Assembly: GCA_002150815.3 (NCBI GenBank)
Contig: NDFF03000395.1
Location: 1-57,735 of the forward strand
Length of the DNA: 57,735 nucleotides
Source of the DNA: Grammothele lineata
Taxonomy: Eukaryota; Basidiomycota; Agaricomycetes; Polyporales; Polyporaceae
Direction of reading: 5' to 3'
A program made the translations under genes and the position numbers. The notes below the pieces were generated by a model. The model had not been told where the DNA came from and made no database searches. It was given only the letters and a program-made list of their open reading frames with translations. Of this stretch, positions 1 to 11,178 are shown piece after piece (positions within the stretch are counted from its first letter, which is position 1; each line of letters opens with the position of its first letter).

Positions 1-2650
1 CATAGAGGCACTCAATAACTCATGGTGACAACACAGGGGGATCACATAACGTTACGTTGCCGTGACGGTTCCGTGACACTGATCGTTTCACGCAAAACAC
101 ACGAAGAATTCACATTGAGTGATTCTGAAGTGATTCTTTGCGTGAACCGGGCCGGATCATGTGATCATAATCATTGGTGAGTTTCTCGGTGAAACGGTGG
201 TGCGACAGCGGTGTTCCCCCCAACTACGACTACCAAGTCTACAACTACAACTACCATCACAACGAACCAACTTCCACAACGACATGCGCAACTACTACAT
301 TTACTACTTGTACACTATTTGCACGGAACATGACGCAGCATGTGCTCAACGGTGTTGCCAAGGCTAAGCTCTCGAATGCAATCGGCTGGTAGCCCGACTA
401 CATTTTCACGTTCAAGTCAGCTCGATTCGTAGCTGGCAGGTATCTTAAATTTACGGGTGACTACCAGCAGGCGCGTCCTTCGAGGCCTTCCTCACTACAC
501 GTATGTAGAAAGCTCTTGCAAACGGCCGCCGTTGACATCCAATATTCAATATTGAGCGCTGGGGGCCCCGATTGGCAGTCTGGCTTGAGGTGATTGCTAA
601 TTATGGGCCAGCCAGATTGAGATTACGGCCCGTGGCCAGCGCAGGCCAGCGCCAGGGTGGCCAGGCCTGGCGCTACGATATTAGTAAGTACTAGTAAACA
701 TAACCATGCACAGACTCGCCCTTTCATCTACTTAGACTAAGTGTTCGTCGTGTCATACTGAAAGTTGTCATTCTATCCGAAGGTGCCAACCGAATCAAGA
801 TGCCTGCATGACCTCACATGCAATCACTTTGCCCACGATTACCTGAGATCCCGCCGAGTGACCTCGTCCGCGTACCGACAACCCCTCCCCATCTTCGGGA
901 AACGTGCTGGTAAGGGATGCTCTGTAAGCCTGGATCGACTACATCACTATCCGGTGGCTGCGAACGACGCCGGTATTAAAACCGTAACGGAGTCGAAATT
1001 TAGTACTTACACTTATACTCAACTCATCTGCCTCCGTGACAAAGACTCAGTTGGCGTGCGGAACATGAATCCTCGCTATGAGAGCCTAAGGATATTATAA
1101 TGTTATTCCGAGCAAAACGTTGACACAACGGAAAGCAAATGAACAGTCCATAATGGCGGTATGCACCATGGTACAATCTCCTAGCCTTCGAGCTTTATGA
1201 TCGCCGCTTCTTCGCAGTCGAGCTCCGGCCTACTGTGGGAACAAGGTCGTGAATTGTGAGAAACCATGCGGCGTGTTCCAAACGTACCATACGGAGACGT
1301 CCGCCGCCGATGTCAGGGAAAGAGACTGTCCGAGGATGACGTGAGCGACTCTCGTGACTGCGTTGTTGTTCGGGCCTTTCAGTCTGTTCAGTGTTGAGGT
1401 CCACGTGAACAGCTTGCTCCCACGTCCACCGGTCATTTCTTACTCCCTGTGCTCGCTCGTACTGCACGCCTGAGCGCCCTTAAAATGCGCGGTGATGTAC
1501 GTCCCAGGTTGTGATGGTAGGTCGACGGCCATGGGAGCCCGGGCCGGTGCTGGCGAGTTCAATGACGCAGGATTGTTGAGTGGACTATCGTTCTCGAACC
1601 AGACAATGTTCGTGAAGGACTAGCATACTCAGCCAATCGTTGGTGTCTCGGTAACGTTGCGCGAACGCGCTGGAGACATGGCAGACGCGGGAGAAAACAC
1701 CTCGGACTGTGGAGGAGGCGTCTTCGAGCGAATTTCTGCCGCAATCACCTGAGTTGATACGAGAATTAGTAGAACATGATATGAGAATTTCCCCGGGACG
1801 GACGACATACCCTTTGAGCAGCCCATCATGACGCAGACTTGCGGGATGCACAGGGGACGACTGAAGTGAAGGAGTCCACATATTCCAGTGGTGTTCGTTT
1901 TCTGCAGATCGTAGGGTCAATCGATGCAGTCGACGAGAGCGACTACGAGAGTGATGTCTGAGAGTCGTTTCCCAAACCACTGGGGAGATCTTCGCTTTTT
2001 GTCTCGACCACTGTGAAAGACATCATGATTGATGAAAGTGATCGCGCTTGCGATTTAAAGGCTCACTTGATTCCGCTACGAATGGTCCGGGAGTGAGCAG
2101 TGTATCTCGTTTTGTTATGGATTTGAACACGTACCACGCAATACATCAAAATCCGAATCGCTATCGAACTCCTCGAACCCTTCCCTTGAGGAATAGGTGG
2201 TTCAACATGCCCGCTTGAGGGAAAAGGCCGGGACGACTCTTCTGTGCGGACGAAGAGCCCGAAGACAAGCCCAAAGACGATGCGGTGTTGGATCTACTTG
2301 TGTCCGAAGACGGCTACTGAGTGGCGGGACGAGAAAGCGTTATATTTTGCCAATCGCCTGCCCTAGGGGTTGTGTGGACATCAGTAACATAGTTCGGATG
2401 GAAGTGAATACAGTTTCGTACTTCTGCTAGCGTCCACCCCTTTCTCAGCTGTGACATTTGTCGTCTTCGTATTTATGCGCCACGAAGCATATGCGCTAGT
2501 TGTACTTACGCAGGACATCGCTCTTAGGCGTAAACGGATGGCTGTTCAGGGAGCACGTACCGTACAATCGCGGGATGCACACGATGCGCAGGACATCGTT
2601 CTCCCAAAAGTCCCGTTCCGGATCTGAGTTCTGTAGAACGGTGGTCAAGC
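1..2650. other. No supportable gene; degenerate accessory DNA
   Basis: I see no convincing gene here. The short open frames on both strands lack introns at plausible places and match no family I know. A stretch at about 225-330 is rich in ACT/ACA triplets and reads as a threonine-rich tract, which may be a remnant or low-complexity DNA. Positions 930-1200 resemble 10340-10610 (separate entry). The region lies downstream (3') of the minus-strand RdRP remnant at 2.9-4.1 kb. It should contain that gene's catalytic and C-terminal parts if the copy were complete, but none of those motifs could be found. Confidence 0.5.
930..1200. repeat. Dispersed degenerate repeat alpha, copy 1
   Basis: This segment aligns by eye with 10340-10610 in the same orientation. 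Shared words include CTCAACTCATCTGCCTCCGT versus CTCAACTCGTCTGCCTCCGT, and GAGCCTAAGGATATT in both. Similarity is broken by many substitutions and small indels, so this is an old duplication. No coding frame is kept in common. It lies on the 3' side of RdRP remnant A. Confidence 0.6.
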
Positions 2651-2929
2651 GTCATTGTTGAATGACAGTCCACGTTCGTGCCGCCCAACACGCTGTACGC
2701 GCCGATGCCGATACCGATACCAGTGCCGTGCGAATCGCGCGCCGGTGCAGCCAGGCCGCTCCCCTAACAGCGTCGTCCGCGATCCCCCGCATTCCTGTGT
2801 CCGATACCGGCTGTAATGTCAGCACGTACGTGTTGAGACCTACACACCCGATCGAGAGCGGGCCAGGTTGTGAGTTTGCGCGCGCGAGCGCACGAACGTC
2901 GTGTACATGCCCTGTCGCCTGTATATCGC

Positions 2930-4130
2930 GCATTAAGGTGCTGCGCTGCGGTGGACTGTCCAGAGGAAGATCGGGTACTCGCCAACTCGGCGTCCACTTG
3001 ACGGCCGCACCTCCACCTCGAGTGTCTCCCACATGAGCGCGATGAACGTGTCCGTCGGCACGCCATTGTTCGCGGGGTTCATGATCATTTGACGTGGGAG
3101 CTGGCTCGAGAACGACAGGCGGCGGGTCGGGCGGGTAAGTAGGTCGACGATCATGCGGTGCGCACCTGTGCGCACCATGTACTCGATCTTTAGCTACGAC
3201 ATGCGTACCCAGAGCTTGGATGGGACTCCCGCAAGGGCTTGGTCGCGCGATTGGAGGGCCCAAAGACCTTTGGCGCCGCCGACGGAGCGACAGTAGGGCG
3301 GTCTTCCAGCTCCATCTGGCGCGGGGCGATATGATGGCGCTCAATGCCGCGCCGTAGAGGGCGTCGCAGCCGTTGGTGTAGGACGGCTTCTACATGGACT
3401 TTCTGGACGTGTCTAGGGATAGTATGTGACATGGGATGAGATATGATTCTCATGATGGATCAACGCAACCACTGCACTTACTAAGTACATTGGTCGTCGA
3501 TGCGGAACTCCAAGAAGATCTTCTCTTCGGCGAATCTCACGGCGACTCGGATTGGGCACGGAATTTGAGAAGCCGAGGTCAAAATCAGTAGCCTAATCTG
3601 ACGTTAATCGCATCCTCTAGGTCAGCAGAATAAACTAACTAGCCGGATAATAAGTTTCACTTGGTTTGCATTCGGTTCGGGTTCGAGTAGGTTGTGCCAT
3701 GCAACGAATTCCTCCGGATACTTCCGCTTATGGTCTCCAGCAACCATCACGCCCCTCTCTTAGAGATCTTCACCAGGAATACTTTGTTGTCATTCACTCC
3801 CGAACGCGACGAACACACGTCCGCACAGGACGAACTTCTGGGTGAAGAGCGCACGCAGATCGGCGTCTCCGCGCTCGTTGACTATCTGCCGCCGCCGCGC
3901 GGACCTGCAACATGCGTCGCGAGCAAAGATAGCGGATGAAACGGCACGATTTGCGCGACTCTATACCCTCAAGCGTAAATCGGAGTGATTCGTGGTCGGG
4001 GAGCTCGGGCCGCGCGACTCGCCGGGCTTTGTCCCCGTACCAGTACTAGTCGAGTTTGAAGTTGCCTTGGAAGCCGAATCCGGGGCCGCAACCTTCCAGC
4101 ATCGCTGCTCCTTCGTAGCCAAACCGGAAC
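2930..4130 (-). pseudogene. RNA-silencing RNA-dependent RNA polymerase, remnant copy A
   Basis: This is a decayed fragment of a eukaryotic QDE-1/RDR-type RNA-dependent RNA polymerase, the family that makes double-stranded RNA for RNA interference. On the minus strand, in the order expected for the family, I can read: a segment around 3870-3780 with CGRVFVAF; a segment around 3720-3670 with FVAWHN and NANQ (family hallmark WHN..NxxQ); a segment around 3310-3200 with KGLW and VPSKLWVR; LKIE at about 3190; and NNGVPTDTF at about 3080-3050, followed by LEVEVRP. The frame changes repeatedly and stops interrupt it, so no full product is possible. The catalytic DxDGD part and everything C-terminal to it is missing. 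The same segments occur in copy B at 17.6-18.95 kb with heavy divergence. Copy A keeps the pieces all on one strand, which shows that copy B has been inverted internally. Confidence 0.78.
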
Positions 4131-5494
4131 CTGTTATGAAATGACAGTCCACTGTGAGAAATCATAGAGCGTGGATCGAAACATACCAGTAGTACGGCCT
4201 CCCGGAGGCAACACTGCGCAATAACTCTCGTTGTTCGTAGCGAGTCGTGGTTGGCATTTCGTCGTGGCCATCGTGAGAGATTTTGCTACAACTAATCACA
4301 CCAGCGACACAAGGGCTACTGCAGACCGTGTGAGCGGCACCTCTTCGTATAGACTCGAGCAGTAGTATAGACTCGAGCACGTACCGTAGAGAGCACCAAA
4401 AGCCGAGTCACGGCAGCCGAAACCTCAAGACCTTCACTCAAGGATCTGGAGTCACCGGGACAGCGTGTGCAGGGCTCCGGATCGGTGTGCCCAACTCGAG
4501 TAGAGGAACTGGCATGGTCATTCAAGTTCTGTACGGACGAAGTTGAAGATAGAAGCCGCAGACACGGGCTTCGAAAGGCGGGGCGCGCAGCGCCGCAGCG
4601 CTCAGATACAGCTCATGGCAAACAGAGGCAAACGATCTAGCCGTTAACGTTCAATTAACGCCAGTCCTGCGGTCACGAGCCCTTCGACTTGCCACGTCCG
4701 GGCCGAGTCTAGAACCTGCTCGAGCGCTTCCTACCGTATTCATGGGCAGTTCGACGTCGACGTCCGACGACGAATCGAGCCAAACAAGCCTTTATTGGAG
4801 GAGGCTTCGGACTTGGAGTCCTGACTCCTCAATCATGATCCTGGTCTAGTCGACCGTCATGTTTGTGGCAATCGGCCCGCTCCACTTCATTAGCCACTCC
4901 GACGGCCGCCGACGGGACTCAGGCGGGCGGTCTTCCCGGTACCCGTGCAAGTGCGAGTTAAGTCGGCGTAATAGGTAACAAGAAGGACCAGCAAATATCA
5001 ATCAAGACAGTATCAGTGTTTGATAACGATGAGACAACACGTAGTAAAACGCGCGAGAGGTGTATCCAGCGACGGCGCAAACATACAGAAATGAGAATAC
5101 GTTGCAACTCTGCGTGATTGGAGACCGGAGTCATGGGAGTCGGAACTTCGTGGGTGTACTATCTTTACCCCCAATCCTTCGTAGGGGGACAACGCATAGT
5201 TGCGAGGAGAGGAGATTGAGGGATTTGGTGACCGACCAGATATGTCAGGGTGTCTGAGATCAACATAGCAGGGATTGCCGAAGACACAGCGAGCACTGAG
5301 GAAGTCGACCGACAATGGGAGACCGGGAGGACGACAAAACGCGTGTATTGTAGATAGTAATCAAGGATATTGGTACTTCACAGTGACATTGAGGGGTAGT
5401 AGTGATAAAAGAGCGCGAGAGAGGAGCAAATGGTCAGGCCGAGCCATGCCGAGGGAGTGACGATGGAAGAGTTTAGTCAAGCTCGGAGGGCGCA
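4131..5494. other. No recognised gene
   Basis: The stretch holds only short frames with no recognisable domain on either strand. It lies between the 5' end of RdRP remnant A and the 3' end of the JmjC gene. Parts may be upstream sequence of the old polymerase copy, but I see no alignable counterpart near copy B. Confidence 0.5.
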
Positions 5495-8240
5495 TCACAC
5501 GTCCTCCACGCCCTTCAGAGGAGCATCCTCAGGATCCATCGTGCATCGTCCTCGTAGCACAGCATAGAAGTCGTTGATGTTGTATTCTGACTCCTTCCTA
5601 AGAACGCTGTCATCTCCTCGTGCATAGAAGTTGTCGTGTAGTTCGGAGCTAGGGTTATAAGTGGACGTCAGTTTGCAAAGGATCCTTCCTTAAATGTGAA
5701 TATCACTAACAGGTGAGACAATAGTCCACTCCTCGAGAACATCCTCTCACAACGGGGATGGAGACATTGGTAGATATGGTGGGGTTTGATGGGGCCAGCT
5801 TTGTACTTCTGCGCTTGCTGATGCGCCAGGCGTTTCGCCTTCCACCGGGCCCGTTTGAGCGTTACGACGTCGCTCTGGGTCCCCTGTATAACGTAATCAT
5901 CTGAGATACCGTTCACATACGCGTACGGAGACTTACTTGGCTGCTGCTTGCCACATTGAGTTGGGGAGCGAAACCAAGCGTTTCATCTACCGGAGCCTCA
6001 TTGGCTGGCGTGAAACAAATAAGTTCACTGTCACAAGGAGAGAGTTATAAGCAGTTCTTACCCTCAGGTTCGACGCTGATACCTGACGGATTCCAGTGGC
6101 GGGACACAGACAACCAGGCATGCCAAACGAGTGATCGGAGTTGGAGCACATCGGCTCCATGTCCGTCCGTCCGAAGGCGATGATCTCGCTGTTGAGCAAG
6201 TAGTTCAACAGTCGGGCCTAAGTTGTGTGCGGACACGAAATCATAGGCTACTTTGATTGCATTCTGCACATTGCGGACCTGCGCAGAGAAGCCAGACGTC
6301 ATTGATCACAACCCCATGATAACACAGAGCAGCATCTTGCAAGGCCTTCGGCTCATTGAGCGATGTACGAAAGCGCCGATCACCTAGCGTATGCTCGGTA
6401 TAGAGAATTAGCACCTACCTGATGAGGACAACCTGCTGGAATGAACACAGCATCGCCCACGCGCTGGTAGATTGTCCAAGGTCTGACTCGGTACTTCTCC
6501 CACAACTCGTTAAGGGCTGCATGTGAAAGGTACTCGGTTTGCGAGTGGATGGGATCCTCAAGGCTGAGACTAGGGTTCTTCTCGCTGAGAAACATTCTCA
6601 GGGGAGCCTGTGTATGACGTGGAAATATATGCCAGATGGCGGCAGGCTCTTCAGGACGGAGAACCCAAACTGGAATGTTGACAGCGTCAGTGACATCCAT
6701 GTGAAGGTTAGTTGTGCCGTGCTCATCATCGGTAGGCTCTCCGCCTCCGAGATACATCTTCGGACCTGTCAGGTATAGTCAGCACCCGTCTACCTGGGAA
6801 GCTGATGTAAGAGTATTTCGCACCAAGATCAGGTTGAATAGCATTCTCCGGAGAGTGGACTGCAAGGTTCAAAACACCCTCTAGAGAAACGATGTCGTGA
6901 CATGCTGGTGGTAATGCCAACATGAATGCTCGTCGATAACGCTGGAATAGATCGCCAAAATCTTCCTCTGGCGGCCAGTCCTGTAAACGAATTAATTTTC
7001 ATGACCACCTTGCGATATCAAGAACGACAACTTACTTTAAGCTTCCATAGGCCTCGACTGTGATCTCCAGATGAGAGTAAATGGAAAAACTCGTCGGCTG
7101 TCCATGGCTGAGACGAAACTTCCCCCGTACGGCAGTTGATCGGATACACCGCTTGCGAGCCGCAGCGGGCTATAAAAGCCTCCGGATCCCATTCTCCCTG
7201 TAGTCTCGCTCTGAGTCCCGTGACAACAACCGCTTTGCCGGAGCTCCATGCGCCAGAAAAGTCAGCGGACTCGAATGAACTCCCGTGGAAGTATATAGTA
7301 AGAGTCGAGTCGTCGTGGGCTCGGTGAGGTTGAGAGATTCTACGGAAACGTTGTTCAGCGAACAAGGCATGCGCGAAGAACGTTTGCATACGATAATTCC
7401 AATGCCATACGCGTCCCCTCGATTGCCGAGTCGAGTTCACTAGTCGTGAACTGAGTGAACGGTCTAAAGTCGTGATTACGGGTAGCTTTATTCTTCCCGC
7501 GCTTTCCAGTGCACTTGATCATCTCTGGATTTATCTGTAGGCCCAAAGTATCAGGATTGCATGACATTGTACATAATTATACAAGCGCACCATAGAAGGT
7601 TCACGGGTTTGGGATAGATCAGTTACGCAGTCACCGCAGAATTCGACCCCACATTCACTACAGAACCACGCCTCAATGAAGAGTTCGGAACCGCACGCGT
7701 CTGTCGTAAGATCAGCGGAGGTACCCGATCGTAAAACGGTATCATACCGCATAAAATTCTGCAAGATACGTCGCGCTTACGATAGCAAATGCGTTCCAAG
7801 GAGACATGCAGGCGCTCGCGCTCTAGCCAGGTGTGAAGGGGACTGGCGGTGGAGTGCTATAGAACGTGTGAAGAAAGAACTGCATGTTAAAGAACATCGT
7901 TACTGACAAGAATTATCTTCGCCGCGTCCAGATCAAGGGGTCGATTGAATACCGCTGAATAAATAGGATCCGGACCATCTTCGGAGTGGAAGAATACGAG
8001 GGGAATAGGTTGTGGCGAGAAATGCCTGAACCCTAAAAAGTACAATGAGGCCGGTGAATAGTTAAGGAGGAACGGCTGCACTTGCCTATGAAGCGACAGT
8101 GTTGATCAACCAGCGCTGACGACGCACGACGATGGCCCTCTGATACCAACGACGTGCAACTAGTGCATCTAGAAAGCCGTTTGAAACAAGCTTGAACATC
8201 CCGAGCGGCGCAGGCAGTGTCTTGCGTGATGTAACTCATA
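5495..8240 (-). CDS. JmjC-domain, zinc-finger protein (KDM3/JHDM2-like histone demethylase)
   Basis: This is a multi-exon gene whose product resembles the basidiomycete JmjC proteins related to KDM3 lysine demethylases: Fe(II)/2-oxoglutarate oxygenases that remove methyl marks from histone lysines in the nucleus. From N to C: a cysteine-rich zinc module near 7700-7640 (CGSELF..WFCSECG..FCGDC); the start of the catalytic region near 7260-7030 (VVVTGLRARL ... GLWKLK) joined by splicing to DWPPEEDF near 6980; a segment near 6920-6790 (LNLAVHSP, PDLGAKYSY); then the JmjC core, with the iron ligands LHMD (H-x-D) near 6700 and GCPHQV near 6440. An intron then joins this to VRNVQNAIKVAYDF and DVLQLRS near 6290-6120. 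The end holds a C2H2-like finger (CLHPRC..SH near 5790-5720) completed by a last exon starting LSELH, ending at a stop at 5495-5497. The start is uncertain: exons around 7890-8240 look coding, but the first ATG is not fixed. The iron ligands are present, so I treat the gene as functional. Confidence 0.75.
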
Positions 8241-9117
8241 GATGACTGCTGCTCCTGAAGACGAAGAAGGGATAGGTGAGAGACTAGTGGACGCCTTCAG
8301 TCGAAGACATGTACAGTAACATCGCGTGTCGCCGTCTTCTGATCGGAATGCCACGTGAATTGGCCCGGATCAATCGGTCCTTGTACGGACTGGGGAATTG
8401 TGGGGAATCCGTCACTCCGGGTTTCACCAATCCTCAAGCTTCATGCAGAGCGAGCCTAACCGGAGATAGAGAAAGGAATACATTTCATCTTACATTCCAC
8501 GTGCAAAACAACCTGCATTTCTATGATTGTACATGTGTTTAGGTCTGAAGGAGATTGAAGGCGAGTGGCCCCACGCGTAAGACGGACATCCGCGCGCGGC
8601 TTGCAATCACTGTGAGAAATCAGGCAAGGAACCTAGTAGATATATGGGTGCGCATGCGTAAGGGTGCAGAATGGGATGAAACGAAACTCCAAAGGGTAAA
8701 GCGGTGAACGGGAGTTTGGTGTAACAGAGGTCTGTGACTGCGGAAGAGACCGGTTATAAACGTCTGGACCTGGACAAGCTACTAGAACTCTGACACCGGG
8801 AACGGTTATGCCAGATGGGATACGAAGCAATCACGGCCATGTAGAGAACCATCTCTCCTCCTGCAAAAGCCTCCGGACGCCGCAACGACATGTACATGCA
8901 GATCGATCGCCACCGAGTTATGAGCACGGGAAAGCAGGGGGGAGGAAAGCTAGCCAAGGGTTCCATTAAGACGAGTCGAAGACAACTAGAAAGGAGGGAA
9001 TTAAGACCTATGATGGTAACAGAACCTATTGGGCTTCTGGAGCTGGTCTCACTGGTTGGGCACAGTGAGGGGGTTGCAGGGTACAGAGCGCTGAAGTGCG
9101 GGGAGAGTCAGCAAACG
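8241..9117. other. No recognised gene
   Basis: This would hold the promoter and possibly the first exon of the minus-strand JmjC gene, plus about 700 bp in which I see nothing beyond short random frames. Confidence 0.45.
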
Positions 9118-9900
9118 TTCCCTACGTCCTCATAGAAGGGGCCCTTGAACTCGACTGACCGGCCGGCGGCATGACGCTGATAATAGGCCATGGAACAGGT
9201 GCCCGAGACGCACACTGTGCCACTGGTCCGTCGTGCCCGCATCGACAGTTGAAGCAGTGCATGCCGAAGTCATGAAAACTCCAAACCGCCGTGAGCACAG
9301 GTGACCATCGGGAAAATCGTACACAAGGACCGAAACACTCACTCACGTTTGGAACACGATTCTCACGTCGCACGAAAGCCCCGCCGACGGCCGGACCCCT
9401 GGGCGTTGAGATCGTCATCCGTGTCCGGGAATGGCCTGTACGCTACGCGACGAGGTGAGCATACAGTTGGGACGACCGCGACGAGAACACGCACCGAGAA
9501 TACCGTGTCCGAAGCGTCTTCCAAGCCCGGCGCTATGGCTCTTCGCAACCCCGCTGGAGGGGTAACATTCCTACAGAAGAGGAGGTCAGTAACGCGCTGA
9601 GCGTACCTAGAATCCTCTAATGATAAAAAGAAAGGACCGTGTATGGAGTGGAGAGGGACGTCAATCGCACGAAGAGACTCACCGTACAAATGCGCGAACC
9701 TGCGTCAACACCACGAAGGCTACACTACAAGACTGCGAACGCGTTGAGGATCTCCACTACAGCAGCCCTGCACGACGCGAGGTCAGCCATCCGCCTCGCA
9801 CAGCCGCCCAGAGAGGCACAGACGGATAGAAGCGAATTTATGGAATAGGAGTAAACGATTGCGTACCTAGTCGGCTCGTCTCGGCCACCGCCGTTGTCTT
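9118..9900. repeat. Repeat gamma, copy 1 (3' flank of the RdRP locus)
   Basis: This aligns in the same orientation with 15070-15850, which lies just 3' of RdRP remnant B. On the minus strand the two copies still share protein-like phrases in a matching frame: VFSVRVLVAVVP against AFSVCVLVAVIP, LNAQGS in both, and CRAAVVEILNAFAV against CRAAVVEIFNAFAV. Conserved reading across diverged DNA suggests that both derive from an ancient coding sequence, either the polymerase's extreme C terminus or a neighbouring gene. Stops and frame changes make both copies non-coding now. Confidence 0.65.
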
Positions 9901-10339
9901 CGCAGCCATCGTCTTCGCCGCCATCGCCATCGTCGCCCCGGAGTCGCCTTCATTGCTGCAGTCCTTCGTGACCATCCACCTGTCCTCGTACGTCGCACAT
10001 ACTGCCCCGGACCCTCGCACCTAGCCGACCACGAGAGCGGATTTCAGCACAGCGCCCGCGCCGTCTGGAAGATGTTGCTGGCGTTGACGTATTAATTCTG
10101 CGATGGAACTCTAAGGGCATACGTAAAATTGTACGTCGGGCTGGGACGAACGTCGGATGGGTATAGTCTTATGGAGCGTATCAAGTAGACAGGGACTTAC
10201 GTCCGACAACGCTGGTCATCACCATCTTTGGGCCCTGCATGGCCCTTTTCTCTGGCGTGCAGGTACAACCATTGCACCTTCAGTGAGCCGACATGACGTT
10301 GACGTATTGGCCCCCATAAGCGTGTTGGTTGGTCACGCT
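9901..10339. other. No recognised gene; short GCC/GTC-rich tract at its start
   Basis: Positions about 9885-9945 carry an imprecise GCC/ATC/GTC tract resembling the one at 15870-15950 beside RdRP remnant B. The rest shows no recognisable feature. Confidence 0.4.
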
Positions 10340-10610
10340 CGGTAGGCCGTGATCGAATACATCGCTATACGATGACTGCGAACAACGTCAGTGCTGAAGC
10401 CGTAAGGGGGTCGAAAGCATACTCAACTCGTCTGCCTCCGTAACAGTGGAGAAGCCGATGGTAATGGAGGACACATTCGAATGCGGAACATGCATCCTTG
10501 CGATGGGAGCCTAAGGATATTCGAAGCAAACGTTAACGAGATGGAAAGCGAATCAATCGCTCACGGCGATGGCACGCACCAACATACAATCTCCAGGGAG
10601 ATTCTGTCGC
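10340..10610. repeat. Dispersed degenerate repeat alpha, copy 2
   Basis: This matches 930-1200 in the same orientation with many differences. It lies between repeat gamma copy 1 and repeat delta copy 1. In the copy B arrangement (gamma - polymerase - delta) the polymerase body occupies this place. The block here therefore looks like a locus from which the polymerase body was lost and other sequence remains. Confidence 0.55.
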
Positions 10611-10628
10611 CGTCGTCGTCGCAGTAGC

Positions 10629-10668
10629 AGTCGCCGCCGCCGCCGCCGCTGCCGCCGCCGCAGCCGCC
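10629..10668. repeat. (GCC)n microsatellite
   Basis: An imperfect run of GCC triplets that forms the left edge of repeat delta copy 1. A shorter GCC run (18935-18953) sits at the same edge of delta copy 2. Confidence 0.85.
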
Positions 10669-11178
10669 TTCGTCGTCCTTATCGCGTGGCAATCCTTCAT
10701 CTCGCACCCGTCTTCATCGCCCTGCCCACCCAACTCGTCTCCACCTCACCCAGTAGCTCCTCGAGTCCACCCAAACAGCACCCCCGAGCAGGCTGGGACG
10801 ACAACTGCGCAAGACTGAGAGTCTCGGCATGACTGCCATCGAGGCCCGCTCGGTTCGCCACAGGGCTAACCCATAAAGCTTCCGGGCGGTCAGACGCAAT
10901 CTCGTTAGGACTCGGACCTCCCGCCGTTCGACCGCTAGTCGTAGGTGATCTAGGAGACGGCCTCCAGTCAGCCGTCGTTCCTCCTAGGGAGCTCAGGGGG
11001 GGGGATGCGGGGAACGAACATCGTCAAACGCGACATGCGAACGACGGAGAGTGGGGAAGAGTGCGAGCAGGCTGGCAGGGCAGGCACTCACCTTCAACGT
11101 CGTCGGACATGGTAGTCGGCTTCTACCTTGCCACGATGCCGTCCGCGGTGGACGTTTCCCTACCATGCGGCTTGCTAA
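10666..11178. repeat. Repeat delta, copy 1 (nearly identical to 18951-19470)
   Basis: About 510 bp are almost base-for-base identical to 18951-19470 in direct orientation. The differences seen are a few substitutions (for example GATC/GACC near 10947), length changes in the poly-G tract near 10996, and a 6-nt difference near 11114. No convincing gene is encoded. In copy 2 the block lies immediately 5' of RdRP remnant B on its coding strand, so it may be that gene's old promoter and leader. No terminal inverted repeats or TG..CA ends are evident. Confidence 0.85.
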
